Assembly: GCA_014529385.2 (NCBI GenBank) | Contig: CM043966.1 | Coordinates: forward strand, 99,998,587-100,062,586 | From: Adiantum capillus-veneris | Taxonomy: Eukaryota; Streptophyta; Polypodiopsida; Polypodiales; Pteridaceae | DNA: 64,000 nt | Reading direction: 5' to 3' | Part shown: positions 1 through 10,815 of the stretch, in pieces | Layout of the letters: each line of letters opens with the position of its first letter | How positions within the stretch are numbered: the first letter of the stretch is position 1 | Position numbers and translations under genes: made by a program | Notes under the pieces: generated by a model | Database searches by the model: none | Seen by the model: the letters and a program-made list of their open reading frames with translations, nothing else | Told to the model about the DNA's origin: nothing

Positions 1-458
1 AACATATCTGCTCCCTCTAATTTGTCAGGAATATCATCAATTCTAGGAATAGGGAACCTATTCTTGATGATATTCTTGTTCAGTGCACGTTAGTCAATGC
101 ACATACTCCATGAGCCATCCTTTTTCTGCACCAACAGCACTGGAGTACAGAATGGAGATGAACTCCGCTGAATCAGCCCTTTCGCTAATAGCTCCTCTAT
201 TGGTCTCATTATCTCTTTCTACTGAGCCGCACTAACCCTGTACGGAGGCCTATTTGGTGAGCTGCTGCCTGGCACCAAATCTATCGCATGGTCCTCGGGT
301 CTCTCTGGCGGTAACTGAGATGGTAATGAATCAGAAAAGCAGTCACTGAACTGTTGTAAAAACATCGACCTTTCTTTATCTAACACAGATAAATTTGATT
401 CATCACAATCTGAAACTTCACGTGCAAAAACCAAGTACGCAGAAAGATGCTTTTTCAT
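1..458 (-). pseudogene. Gypsy pol fragment: pre-RT linker and start of reverse transcriptase
   Basis: One minus-strand frame covers the stretch before RT (ORF 219-458, with the proline-rich APYR-like approach to RT) and the first RT blocks, including [10 protein letters not shown], a CID-ALN block and RFPIPRIDD. These are the conserved opening blocks of Ty3/Gypsy RT, which copies element RNA into DNA in the virus-like particle. In-frame stops interrupt it: a TAG near 219 and a TAA near 93 where a tyrosine is normal. The catalytic aspartates lie beyond the window edge. Confidence 0.8.
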
Positions 459-611
459 TACAAAAGTAATAGCAGAAGCTGATATAGTGGGAATAGACTC
501 CCCTTTTAGCTTTACATCTAGTATGTGAGTCCTTCCTCTGCTCTATACAGTGATCTTTTTGTTGTAGGAATCCATGATTCTCCAATGGCATGATGTAAAA
601 TTCCTCTGCAT

Positions 612-1385
612 CTACATAGGAATGGATATGTACCGCAGCTTTCCGATATTAGGAGTCACAGCCTCTGTACGGCCAGGACATGCCAAACCTGCCTCTGTTG
701 TATACCCCATCTCTTCAGATCTGATTCCCAACTTTGAAGCCAATTTTGGGGAGATAAAGTTGGCAGTGGCACCTGGATCAAAGAAGATAAGCATTGTTTG
801 ATCCTTGACCTTTCCCCATGCTCTGCATAACTCGCTTGCATCAGAATTTGGCTTGTCACCCACCATATCTGGCACTAGACCAACCATGGACTTCTTTCCT
901 TTCCTGTCCTCCTTGTCTTCAGAGTCAACTGGTCTTTTCCTTCGAGGACAATTTGGAGCAATATGGCTAGGCTGCCCACAGATAAAGCATTTGTTCTCTG
1001 ACCTCAAAACTTGCTTTTGCTCTTCTGATTTGCGAGCAAAGGGTCTTTTCCATTTCTTTGTTGGTCCCTTTGTAGGTTCAGCCGTGGCTTTGCTTTTCCA
1101 TGCTTTGGCTGGCTCCTGAGTCACTTTAGGAGCCTCTTTCAGAAAGTAGTCCTTCGTTGATTTTTTCTTGCCTGAGCTCTCTTTGACGCCAGTGTTAAAC
1201 TCGCAATCCTCTCCCTTGAGCAAACTATTGCCTGTGTTTGCCACTTCAATTAGCTGCATCAAAGTAGTGACTTTGGTCTTCGTACAATACTTTCTGAGTC
1301 CTTTGGGTAGGCCACAATAGTATTTTTCTATCTGTTTGTCAATGGCACAAACCTGTAGGAAGTGACTGGAAGCAATGCTTTCCAA
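612..1385 (-). pseudogene. Gypsy gag C-terminus with zinc knuckle, and aspartic protease
   Basis: This 257-residue frame has a lysine-rich linker, one CCHC zinc knuckle (C133, C136, H141, C146) that would bind element RNA in the capsid, and a retropepsin active-site block DPGATANFIS at about residue 203. DPGA in place of the usual D-S/T-G-A is a variant seen in some plant Gypsy proteins. The reading frame is gag-PR fused, as is normal in plant Gypsy. The first methionine is internal; upstream gag lies in another frame (1328-1899), so a frameshift is present near 1330-1390. Confidence 0.75.
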
Positions 1386-1899
1386 AACTTTTGGTTGTAA
1401 TCATCTAGATTCTTGCAACTTGTAGCATTAAGCTGGTGCCACTCTGTCATGACATCTGCTTCAAAGTAATTAGATAACCAAGCTGATGCAAAAATATGCT
1501 TGAAATAGATCCATGTGGACGGAGCTTGCCTTATAGCAATAAGGTTGTCCACCATTGTCCCGCATTCCTTGTTAAGAGAGTGGTAGCCTTGCGGACCTTT
1601 GAAGCCTCTATAAAGTTTCCTCCTGCATAAGCCTTGCCAAACTGCTGGGGGAATGAAAGAGCCTTTTTCCTGAAGGTCACACCTTTCCACTTCCTCCTAT
1701 TGTTGGTCTCCACTTGTGTTGCTGGTCTCTCCAGGTCTTGTTCCTTCAGCAAACCTATATCTGCTCCTACTTCAGGAATTTCTTCTTCTGCATGACCCCC
1801 TGATCTCTGAATTTGAGATTCCAGCCATGATTCATATCTTCTTCTCTGGAACCTGGTGCCATAGGAGAGTTTTGGTGGTTCATCCCCTGAATCACTCAT
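1328..1899 (-). pseudogene. Gypsy gag N-terminal part, frameshifted
   Basis: Two overlapping minus-strand frames (1531-1899 and 1328-1690) together look like the N-terminal capsid region of gag. The first begins MSDSGDEPPK and reaches ATTLLTRNAGQWW, resembling the block of plant retrotransposon gag proteins that carries the conserved tryptophans. The second carries the following helical part, with FEADVMTEWHQL and LDDYNQKFWK. The shift between them shows this copy has decayed. The start at 1899 is the first ATG upstream of the conserved block and has a clear leader behind it. The gag assignment rests on position and resemblance only. Confidence 0.55.
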
Positions 1900-2809
1900 A
1901 CATGTCTCCTTCTACTTGTGATCTTGAGGCAAATTCTGAGTTGTCTACTAGTGCAACTAACCAAACTGATTGGACCATTCACTAATCCAAAAGGCAAAAA
2001 CTGTGCTTTGTAAAACTGAAAAACCTTGGAAACAACTTGAAGCTTTAAATCACCAAGCAATTTGGGAAAATACTCCTGAAGGAAAATCAGGTTGTAATCT
2101 TCCTATTCCTCCTCCTCTGACTTCCAATTAGAGAATGCTTGCAGGAAATATTCCGGTTCACAACCCCATATGCCCCAACTAGACCCATTGCTCATTAATG
2201 CTTTGATCAAAGTTTGCTCCACAATAAGCAGGATCGCCAAGTGTTATTGAGGCATAGAGGAGTGGGAATAACAACTAAATTAACCATTAAAGAATTACAT
2301 CATCATCTCGCAGAATCAGAACAATTTCAGTACTTGAACATGTTTAGAACAAAATCAAGGAATTGAAGGAAAACTGAAGATAGAATACGCTGCCTTCATA
2401 GCCATAGCCTTGCATTCATCGTCCTTCTCTCATACAATGCGCTACCATCAGGTGCGAGGCTAACTACTAGGAAGAATGAAGAGGCACAAAGCTCTTCCTT
2501 AATTACAAATTAAAAGTAAAACTATTTAGGTTCAATAACACTTTATTGAAATAATATGCAAGGCTAACACGTAGCCCTCCCCCTTGGTAGTTTTTGTCTG
2601 CAACGAGTAGGATGAACAAATGATGTATTTTGAATAGAAGGTGGAGCACCTACTTCTTCTATCTGGATGACGCAGCAGCTTGGCAATAGCACTTCAATGA
2701 ACTCCTTCAAGGATTCTAATACTTCCTCTTCCTTGGTTATCCGGTTAGAAAACTCTTGCAGCCACTCACTCATAGGCAATGGTTGAACTTATAAATTGAA
2801 ACAAGAGTT
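1900..2809 (-). other. 5' leader of element A, no gene recognised
   Basis: This stretch lies between the candidate primer-binding site and gag. It contains a 71-residue minus-strand open frame at 2564-2779 (MPMSEWLQEF...) that I do not recognise and that may be chance. No RNA gene or repeat is evident. Confidence 0.5.
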
Positions 2810-2826
2810 CCTCCGTGGGGGCACCA
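2810..2826 (-). other. Candidate primer-binding site of element A
   Basis: On the minus strand this reads TGGTGCCCCCACGGAGG, two bases after a CA end of the proposed LTR. The position and TGG start fit a tRNA primer site. I cannot name the tRNA, so this is a positional call. Confidence 0.45.
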
Positions 2827-3099
2827 AATGAGGGCCAAAATGTGGAGCCGTCATGGGGTGGCCTCTACACCTCCTTGCCAATCCTCCTCAATGGAAATGG
2901 GACAGAAAAATCTGCCAAAATGATAGGGGGAACTACCTACCTTGTGTGTGGCTAGGACGCAAGAGAGTGAGTAAGTAGCAAACTACACAATGGACCATAT
3001 GGAATGCTTTTTGTCATGATAAGAAAAATCACTCACTAATCCCCAAGACCATGAGAGAAGAAGAGAGTGAAACCATCTTGACCATTTGCATGACCTTGA

Positions 3100-3101
<2 letters not shown>

Positions 3102-3137
<36 letters not shown>
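3102..3137. repeat. (AG)n microsatellite
   Basis: About 18 uninterrupted AG units inside the LTR of element A. Confidence 0.95.
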
Positions 3138-3141
<4 letters not shown>

Positions 3142-3426
3142 AGGGTTAGGAGGTTATGTACCACCAGGTTATGAGCAATTTATCATGCATAATAAGGAAT
3201 AATAAGAACCGCGAGAGAGATTTATGGAAATATGGCATAACGAAACCATACAACTATCAACATAAGACCATACTTACACTAGAGAGTCTTAATGGCAGCC
3301 ATGGATGCTCTAAGTATATACATGAAGCTCAAGCACCAAGGCACAAGAGGTGGTGTGTGTAGCATAGCACTCTAACAACTTGTTACTCTATTGTCATGTG
3401 TGTGTTTTATGTATAGAAGAAGCCTC

Positions 3427-3434
3427 TTTATATA
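3427..3434 (-). promoter_or_regulatory. TATA box of LTR A
   Basis: The minus strand reads CTCCTATATAAAGAGG, a good plant TATA box pointing towards gag. Its position inside the proposed LTR supports the element orientation. Confidence 0.5.
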
Positions 3435-3970
3435 GGAGAGGGGAAGATTGATTAGGATGGGGATAGTTGCTAATTGCAATTAATTGTTTCAAAGCTGATG
3501 GTGTAGTGATGATTGGCTTCCTCCCCACGACTTTGGTTTTTTGCATGATGGCCTAAAAGATGCCTCTAGCCATGTGAGTGGTCAGTCTAGCTAGAGGCCA
3601 AATGATGTGATAAGTGAGATATAATGATGTAAAAGGTGAGAGAAGAGGGGTTTTTACAAGGTTAGGTGAGAGAGAGTAGAGGGTGAAGTGGTTGTGTGTG
3701 GGGGGAAACAGAGTAGAAAAATCTGTCACTGTGAGCTGCCAGCAGGGTCCCACCATTTTGGACATAGCTCCTTGCTCAAAGCTCCAAAAAATAAAATAAA
3801 AATATGGGTACCAAGCTGAGCTCAAGAGCTACAACTCTCATGCACGCCACTTTGACAAAATCGGAGTGGAGCTAAGTGCTAAAAATTCAGCAAACAAATA
3901 TGTATTTTCCCACAACCCAAAACTCTTCTTGGTGGACCATATGACCTTGCCTTTCCTTATTCTTCCAACA

Positions 3971-4293
3971 GTGATTCATTGATGCCTTATGTAAGCATGA
4001 TACATGCTCTTGACTTTCCTTGCAAGCATCCAAGTGTAGATAATGTCAGAGATATGCAAATAAAAGATAATAGAAAATAGTGAATAAAATATAGCAGAAT
4101 ATATAAAAAATAAATAGTGTTGAGATAATAAATAATAAAAATACTAAAAAAATAAGTAATGATGTAGAAAGGGTCCCTCACTTCTTGAGATAAACATTAT
4201 GGATTTTTTAGTTTTTTTCTTGGAGGATAAACTAGAAAATACAATCCAAATCTTATTATTAGGAAAAAAAATGCTAGAGTAAGTGAGATATAA
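3971..4293. other. AT-rich unassigned gap
   Basis: Sequence between element A and the Copia fragment. It is AT-rich with short runs such as AATAAATAG and shows no gene or repeat I can name. It may be the degraded 5' end of the Copia element. Confidence 0.4.
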
Positions 4294-4767
4294 ATGCTAG
4301 AGGTAGTTCATGCATTAAAACCATTTGGCTTCTTTGGAGAAGATGTGCATGAAAAGAGACCAAGTGGGAGTGCATGCAAAAAGCCACCATCACTGTCTGC
4401 TCTTATTGATTCCCTTATGCTTGATGTTTATGAACTTTCTACTTCACATGATGTATGGGAGTATCTTTTAGCAAACTTTCAAAATAATTATGTCATAGAA
4501 ATACTTTATTTGAGAGGATTACTTAACAAGTTACAGTATGAAGTTGGTACCTCTATGATAGGACATATTGAGTCTTTCAAATCTATTATCAATCAACTTG
4601 CTACTGTGGGAGATCCCGTTCCACAAAAGAAGCTAGTTACACTTCTTCTTGATATGATAAAGGATTCATCTTATGATAACATTGTCACAATTCTTTCTAA
4701 CAAGGATGGTTTGGATTTTGACCAAACATGCATATTCTTGATTAATGACTCTCAACATCAAGAATGA
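4294..4767 (+). pseudogene. Copia gag fragment
   Basis: The 157-residue frame matches the helical gag domain of plant Copia elements (UBN2-like). Recognisable parts are DVWEYLLANF, LRGLLNKLQY, the helix with IGHIESFKSIINQLATVGDP, and LLDMIKDSSYDNIV. The usual N-terminal start (a WK-containing block) is missing, so the ATG used here is probably internal. It would form the capsid of the particle. It ends in a TGA at 4765. Confidence 0.75.
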
Positions 4768-4878
4768 CGTAATGTTGGTCATGATGCTGCTATGATTTCA
4801 CAAGAGGAGCCTGAGCCACAACAATGAAATGAACTTTTTATCCTTGAAGGTGTCCATTTCCATGAGGTAATCACAGAG

Positions 4879-5334
4879 GTGGTCGTCGTGGAGGTAGTTT
4901 CTCTCATCTCAAATTTCCTAGTAAGCATTTTTCTTACTGCAAATAGGAAGAATGGTCATACCGAAGATGATTGTTGTGCACGTCAATATGATGAAGAGCA
5001 TAATACTACCACAAAACAACCATGTTTATTTAGAGATTCTTCTTCTTCTTGTGATTATTGTGGAAGATCTGATAATCCATATTATATGTGCTTTAAGCAT
5101 CAATTTGATACGGATTGAAACAAAGCATAAGTGGCTGAGCATCATGATAATGGTATACCAAAAACAAGCTGTGTTTTGTGCTCAGTTCCTCTAGACAAAG
5201 TACTTCATGTATGTGATGGTACACTTTTCATTATTGATTCTGGTGCTACAAGAAATATGACATACTAGTCTAAACGGTTGCTTAGCTATCATCATCTACA
5301 TATTAAGTGTACTGTTTATCTTGTTGATGATACA
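4879..5334 (+). pseudogene. Copia nucleocapsid/protease remnant
   Basis: Frames here include NGHTEDDC and CDYCGRSDNPYYMC, a broken cysteine/histidine knuckle. They are followed near 5230-5256 by IIDSGATRNM, the retropepsin active site D-S-G-A-T of Copia elements. A TAG soon follows the active site and the frame changes more than once, so no functional protease can be made from this copy. Confidence 0.65.
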
Positions 5335-5336
5335 AA

Positions 5337-6624
5337 TTGTCAAGTAAAGGGCATTGGAGATCTATATCTTGGTATCTTATTTTCTTCAACTTGAGTTTTG
5401 CAAGGAGTTTGCATGTCCCAGATCTTCAAGGCAATCTTCTTTCAGTTGCAAGACTCATTGACCTTGGATTGTTTGTTGGTTTTGATCACACCAAATATCT
5501 CATTGAGAAATATGGGCCAATTATTGCAACTGCTTCTCGTAACGGTAGTCAATTTGATTTCTCTCTTAATGACGTTGTAGCAAATGTTGTCACTGCTCCA
5601 GGTGATCATGATTGCAAGATATGGCATCACCAATTTGTTCATGCTAATTTTCAAAACTCCTTGACCTTCATCGTCATGATCTTGTGCATGGCATGGATCT
5701 TAAAGCTCATCCGCATATGAGAATTTGTGAGTTTTGTGCTCTGGGAATACACAATCGCAAACCTTTTTCTCTCTCAAATTTAGCTCATTCTCATTATTTA
5801 CTGGATATTGTTCATACTAATATTTGTGGACCTTTGCCTTCTTCAAGATCACGATATCAATATTTTATTACATTTATTGATGATTACTCACAGTATACGA
5901 CTTTTTTCTTGCTTAGACAAAACGTTGAGGCTTTATCTGTTTTTAAGAAATTTCATAAAGCTGTAGAACTTCACACTGGTCGCCGTCTCAAGAAACTTCA
6001 TATTCATAATGGTGGAGAATATGTTTCACATGAGTTTGAGAGTTATTCTACTGACCAAGGTATTCATCATTTCCATATTCACCTCAACAAAATGGTGTTG
6101 CTGAATGCAAGAATTGCACTATTCTAAATTCTGTAAGATGTATGCTGCTTTCTTTTGGCTTATCTCGTGCTTTTTGGGCTAAAGCTCTATTGACAGTGGT
6201 TTTTGTTCAGAATTATCTTCCTACTAATGCCTCTTTTGGTTCGATACCCATCACAACATGGATAGGTGAAATCCCTTCTGTTTCTCACTTTTTAACCTTT
6301 GGATGTATTGCTTATATTCATGTTCCCAAAGAAACACGCACAAAGCTTGATGCTCCTGGTCTTAAGGTTACTTTTATTGGGTATTCTGATAATTCCAAAG
6401 GCTATAAATTCTATGATCCTTCCTTTAAGAAAGTAATTGTGAATCGATGCTACTTTCAATGAGCAGCTTATGGAAGGTGCATCGTCTATGGATGACGCTG
6501 ATGATAGAAAATCCTTGCCTTAAGATTTTTCATTATTATGTGATGATGAAACTCCTTCTAAAGAGCAGTCTTCCACTTCACAACCATCAATCCCAAATGC
6601 TCCTAATGATGAAATTGATATTTT
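5337..6624 (+). pseudogene. Copia integrase remnant
   Basis: Three frames (5337-5720, 5684-6127, 6142-6462) carry the pre-integrase block (VPDLQGNLLSV, IWHHQFVHAN), a CxxC-like half of the zinc motif (CEFCALGIHNRKPF), and core blocks DIVHTNICGPLP, YFITFIDDYSQYTTFF and the third region near GIHHFHIH. The C-terminal part includes FGCIAYIHVP and FIGYSDNSKGYKFYDP, the usual end of Copia integrase before RT. Frameshifts separate each part and the conserved glutamate region is damaged. The sequence is diverged and clearly dead. Confidence 0.8.
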
Positions 6625-6700
6625 TCTCCCCCTAGCCAATCACATGCAGCATGGAGTCAAGTACATCGGTAGTATTTTGACAAGTGTCCTCCTTACTCCT

Positions 6701-6701
<1 letters not shown>

Positions 6702-6742
<41 letters not shown>
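6702..6742. repeat. (GA)n microsatellite in LTR B
   Basis: About 20 GA units. The matching place in the other LTR (near 23747) has only a few units, so the tract has expanded or contracted since insertion. Confidence 0.95.
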
Positions 6743-6745
<3 letters not shown>

Positions 6746-7077
6746 TGAAAATATCTAGATATTTGCTAGATGGAAGCAGAAGCTCATTTGGACCCCTCTT
6801 TAGCCCAACCAATAGCATTCAAGCACACCATGTGGTTAAGCTTAGTGAGAGTCTGACATTGTTCCATGTGCTCTTTTAGAATTCCCCTAACTTTGAGATT
6901 TTTATGCATAGGAAGTTTCTCAAGAAACTTCCTCATTAAGTGTCTAGGTTCTCTTTTTGACTCAAGCATCTTACCCCCCATGCATAGGAAGCTTCTCAAG
7001 CAACTTCCTCATTAAATGTGACAAGCACCTCAAGTACCTTAGTCATAAATCATGACAAGCACCTTAGGTGGATGGAG

Positions 7078-7237
7078 TTCCCACCTCAAGCACAACCCTA
7101 GCTTGCTTAAGTGTAGGTCAGGTTCCCACCTCAAGCACAGCCCTAGCTTGCTTAAGTTTAGGTCGGGTTCCCACCTCAAGAACAACCCTAGTTTTCTTAA
7201 GGTTCCAACCTCAAGCACATCCCTAGCTTGCTTAAGG
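7078..7237. repeat. Tandem repeat in LTR B, four units
   Basis: Units start at 7078, 7123, 7168 and 7203. Each begins TTCC(C/A)ACCTCAAG and includes CCTAG(C/T)TTGCTTAAG or a close variant. The period is 45, 45 and 35 bases. The other LTR (24087-24201) has three units. Confidence 0.85.
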
Positions 7238-7494
7238 TCAAAGGACTTTTAACACTAACCATTGGAGGTATTTAATGAAGCAACCCTAAGGTCTTTTAAG
7301 CTTCATTAGTTAACCTTGCTCTTTGACAGACCATCTCTCGTTTGGTCCCTTTTACCATTGGCCCCGTGTTGAGATAGATCCGTAAGCACATGTCTATATT
7401 CTAACCCTTGTTCCCGTTTAATATCCCATATTAAATGATCATTTTAATATGAGAAAATCATTTGGCTTGGTTAGATATTAGGTATTTAATGACA

Positions 7495-7508
7495 TTACCT
7501 CTCTCTTG
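7495..7508 (-). other. Polypurine tract of element B
   Basis: On the minus strand this reads CAAGAGAGAGGTAA directly before the LTR start TGTCATTAAA. Its place fixes the element's orientation as minus. Confidence 0.65.
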
Positions 7509-7869
7509 AAATCATAGTCGTCCTCGACTATGAGGTAAAAGAGATAAAGTCATAGTCATTAGTCAATTTGTCTTAGCGGATAGAGGATCCCTTTTTACCC
7601 TACGACATCATTCCAAGATGGATGACTAATCCATTTGGTGCTTGGGAGACATAGCTTCCGCAAGCATGTCTGCTCTGTAGTCCATTTCATCCTCCCAAGT
7701 AGAGTGACAAATTGTTTGAGAGACATCGTCATCCCAAAGATGATTCTTAGTATGCACACTACTTAAATTTGTGCACAATAAAGAGAGTATTAGTCTTATA
7801 AGACAAAAACATTGATCATTTTAAAAGAAACGTGTACATTTCGTTACTCTAATGTAGCATTGTAAGTGT

Positions 7870-8870
7870 TGACAAGGTTCATACTATCCTTAAGCTAGAT
7901 TCCTTGCATCCATCTAGCATCTTCAAAAGGATAATTTTTGAGCCTAATAAGATATCTTCGATAATCTTACCATGTCGTAGTACCTTGTTTTCATGTCAAA
8001 GGATAGCTTCGGGTTGTAGTACCTCTTCTTGATCTTTGATTTTGAGAGGGTCTTCAATAATTGGTTCATTTGGAGGCTCTCCTTTGTAGGGCTTGAGTAG
8101 GCTCACATGAAAAGCATTGTGTATGAGCCAATGGTTAGGTAACTTGAGTTGATAAGCCACCTCAATGATTGGCTTCAAAATTTAAAAAGAACCATAGTAT
8201 CTTTTTGCTAATTTAGCATAATACTTTTGATGTCTCGTAGGATTTTTGCCCGTCGTTTGCCTCAATCGAGCCTTAGGAAACTTACGTAAGACCCAATCAT
8301 TTTTTTTGAACGTTAAGGCCCTTCTGTGCTTGTCAGCAACAGATTTTTGCCTTAGTTAGGAGATGGATATAATCTCCTTAATCTAATGAAAAGATGTTTG
8401 CATGTCATGGCTATACTCATCGGCAGAGTGAAGAACTTCCCATGTACTTTAAGTAGCAAGGGACTTTAGGTCTTCCCTCTATGATTTCAAAAGGTGCTTT
8501 TCCAGTAGAAGTATGGATAGTATTACTATACGCATACTCTACAAGAGGTAAGTACTTTTCCCATTGTGAGCATTGATCTACTTGTGTAACATAGGTCTTT
8601 AGTAGATCAAGAATTGTAAGATTGGCTATCTCACTTTGGCCATCCGTTTGTGGGTGATAGGCTGAAGAGAAATTCAATCTTGTACCTAGATTTTTGAAGA
8701 GACCTTTCTAGAAATTATTGGTCATTCTAGGATCTCTATCTGACACGATGGATGTTGGCAATCCATGGTGTTTGAAAATCTGTGATATGTAGAGAGTTGC
8801 CATTTGGTGTGCCTTAATAGTCTTCTTGACAAGGATAAAGTGTGCTTGCTTGCTAAACCTGTCGACTATT
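7870..8870 (-). pseudogene. Gypsy integrase core to C-terminus, element B
   Basis: The frame 8417-8677 carries FSSAYHPQTDGQSE, the third catalytic region of Gypsy integrase (with the D-G-Q-S-E glutamate), followed by LPLVEYAYSNTIHTSTG and PFEIIEGR. The frame 7996-8178 carries AYQLKLPNHWLIHNAFHVSLLKPYKG, the usual C-terminal domain. Traces of a chromodomain-like end (GKII, LRHGK) follow down to about 7870 but are badly broken. The enzyme would insert the DNA copy into the chromosome. Frameshifts and stops make it non-functional. Confidence 0.8.
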
Positions 8871-9712
8871 GTCCATATTCCCGTATTCCCATGGATAGAT
8901 TTTGGAATCCAAAGATAAAATCCATGGATATACTCTCCGATGATGAATTAGGAATTTGCAATAACTGGAGTAATCCAAGTTGCTTTCCTCTATCATACTT
9001 GGTCTTTTGGCATACTACACATTTTGAAAAATACTCTTGTATGTCCACTTTCATGGTAGGCCAATAAAAGTACGTGTCTACTCCTCGAAGAGTAGGCTGA
9101 ATGCCTCTATGCCCCGCATAGGGAGGAGCATGGTATTCATACATGACTTTCTCACGAAGGGAGTGGGTAAAACATAGTCTATTGCCATGGAGAAGATAAC
9201 CATCCTGCAAGGTGAATGGTTCCTCTTTCTTCCCCAAAGCAAGGGCTGACATTATGTCTTTAAAGTCAGGGTCAGTAGCATACTCGTCTATCATAGAAGA
9301 TAGATCATTGTGAGTTGCTATTGACACAACATTAACTTTTGGTCGTCGTGAAAGTGCATCAGCCACTTTATTGTGCTTACCAGCAATGTGAGCAATGTGG
9401 AAATTAAATTGTGAAAGAAAATTTTCCCACCTCATTTGTTTATCGGAAAGCTTTGTTTGCGTCATGAAGTACTTGAGACTTTGATGGTCTGTTCGTAAAA
9501 TGAATGGAGTCCCCAATAGGTAGTGCTTCCATGTGTCTAGGATGTAGAACAACTAACAACTCTTTCTCATAAATGCCTAAGACCCGTTCATCCGTGTTGA
9601 GCCTTCGGCCCTCATATGCTATGGCATGCCCTTCTTGAAGCAAGACTGCTCCAAGGCAATCGCCACAAGAATCACATTGGACATCAAATGGCTTTGAGAG
9701 ATCTGGAAGCAT
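8866..9712 (-). pseudogene. Gypsy RNase H and integrase zinc domain, element B
   Basis: The first frame (9440-9712) has the RNase H start FDVQCDSCGDCLGAVLLQEG. The second (8866-9552) has TDHQSLKYFM, the RNase H end GKHNKVADALSRR, the HHCC integrase zinc domain (H in YEYHAPPYAGHRG, C-x2-C in CVVCQKTK) and SMDFIFGF with the first catalytic aspartate. A frameshift near 9545 separates them. RNase H would degrade the RNA strand during copying. The block order matches Ty3/Gypsy pol. Confidence 0.85.
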
Positions 9713-9859
9713 AAGAAATGGTTGGGAGGTAAGCTTCTCTTCGAGCTTGTCAAAAGCACTTTGCTCCTTATTAGTAGTCCATGAATACTTAACGTTTTTC
9801 TTTGTTAAGTCATGTAATGGTCCTGCTATTTGAGAGAATTTTTCTATGAAGCGTCTATA

Positions 9860-10600
9860 CTATGCACACATATCAATAAAGCTTCTTAGCTCATGTAGAC
9901 TCCTTGTATTAGCCCATGCTTTTATTACCTCCAACTTTGATGGATCCATACGGATACCATCTCGAGAGATAATATGACCTAAGTATTGAATATCTTGAAG
10001 GAAACATTCGCTTTTCTTCTGATTGAGAAATAGTTTATTCTCCCTTAATGCTTGAAAAATCACTTGGAGATGTTGCTTGTGTTCCTCCAAGGAATTGGAG
10101 TAGATGATGATATCATCAAAGAACGCTCCAGTGAATTTGCGGTAGGGTCTAAAAATTTTCTCCATTAATCGATTGAATGTAGTTGGTGCATTAGTCAAGC
10201 CAAAAGGCATGACTAGATATTCATAAAGGCCAAACACTGTACGAAACCCGGTCTCTAGGATATCTTCATTCACTATCCTTATTTGATGGTAGCCACTTTT
10301 AAGGTCAATCCTACTAAATTAGGTAGAGCCTTGTAGCTTATCAAACAGATCTTCTACCCAAGGTACGGGAAATCTGTTTTTGATAGTGATATGGTTTAGT
10401 GCAAGATAGTCCATACACATGCGGTATGTATCATCTTTTTTTTCCACTAAAAGGACTGGAGAGCAAAAGGGAGAGAAGCTAGGCCTCACCATTTCTTTGT
10501 CTACCAATTCTTGTACTTGCCTCATGATCTCCTCTTGCTGCGCTTGTGAAACTTGATAGGGAGGTTTGTTAGGCGGTGAGCTTCCTGATAGGAGTTTAAT
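9860..10600 (-). pseudogene. Gypsy reverse transcriptase, element B
   Basis: One minus-strand frame contains EKKDDTYRMCMDYLALN, RFPVPWVEDLFDKLQGS, the Y-HQIRI region, FGLTNAPTTFNRLM and the catalytic box AFFDDIIIYSNS, with FFDD replacing the common Y-x-D-D (F is usual in Gypsy). QDIQYLGHIIS marks the RT end. At least one stop falls near 10318, between the finger and palm blocks. This frame joins the RNase H frame upstream of 9712 apart from point stops. Confidence 0.85.
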
Positions 10601-10815
10601 TCGATGGTCATCATCCCCTCATTTTGGAGGTAAGTTCATAGGGATATCATTAATGAACACATCTTGAAATCCTTTTAGAAAGTTAGACAAGTCTAACTCT
10701 TCTTGATTCCTATCATTCACCTTTGATGAAACATTAGGACCTTTTAGGGATTCTTTGACAAAAATCATGTACGCAAAAACTGAGCTTTTCATTTATTTAT
10801 CAAGGGCGAGAGGAT

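Larger units (their letters stand above)
1..3970 (-). mobile_element. Gypsy LTR retrotransposon A, cut by window start
   Basis: Read on the minus strand the order is LTR (2829-3970), candidate primer-binding site, leader, gag with a CCHC knuckle, protease, then the start of reverse transcriptase, which runs off the left edge. This gag-PR-RT order with Gypsy-type RT signatures identifies Ty3/Gypsy. Frames are broken by point stops and shifts, so this copy looks inactive. The 3' half and second LTR lie outside the window, so LTR limits and target duplication cannot be confirmed. Confidence 0.8.
2829..3970 (-). repeat. 5' LTR of element A (tentative limits)
   Basis: The segment begins TGAGGGCC and ends CTTCCAACA on the plus strand, giving TG...CA ends. 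It lies just outside the candidate primer-binding site and contains a minus-strand TATA box and an (AG)n tract. No partner LTR is in the window, so the outer end at 3970 is a best guess. Confidence 0.45.
4294..6624 (+). mobile_element. Ty1/Copia fragment, gag to integrase
   Basis: In plus-strand order there is a Copia-type gag, a protease block, the GAG-pre-integrase region, the integrase core and its C-terminal part. It stops just before reverse transcriptase, where homology to LTR B starts (TCTCCCCCTAGCC at about 6625). No LTRs, primer site or RT are present, so this is a truncated, inactive remnant. Frameshifts occur between all blocks. Confidence 0.85.
6625..7494 (-). repeat. 3' LTR of element B, truncated
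   Basis: This copy aligns to 23662-24422 and then to 33409-33450, with the shared end TATTTAATGAC. It is followed on the inner side by a polypurine tract on the minus strand. The first part of the LTR is missing here, cut at the joint with the Copia fragment. Confidence 0.75.

Noticed and set aside
805-1119. Plus-strand frames over gag A and other shadow frames such as 28569-28895 and 48473-49052
   Set aside because: They lie opposite or overlapping clear gag, pol or RNase H frames and show no motifs.
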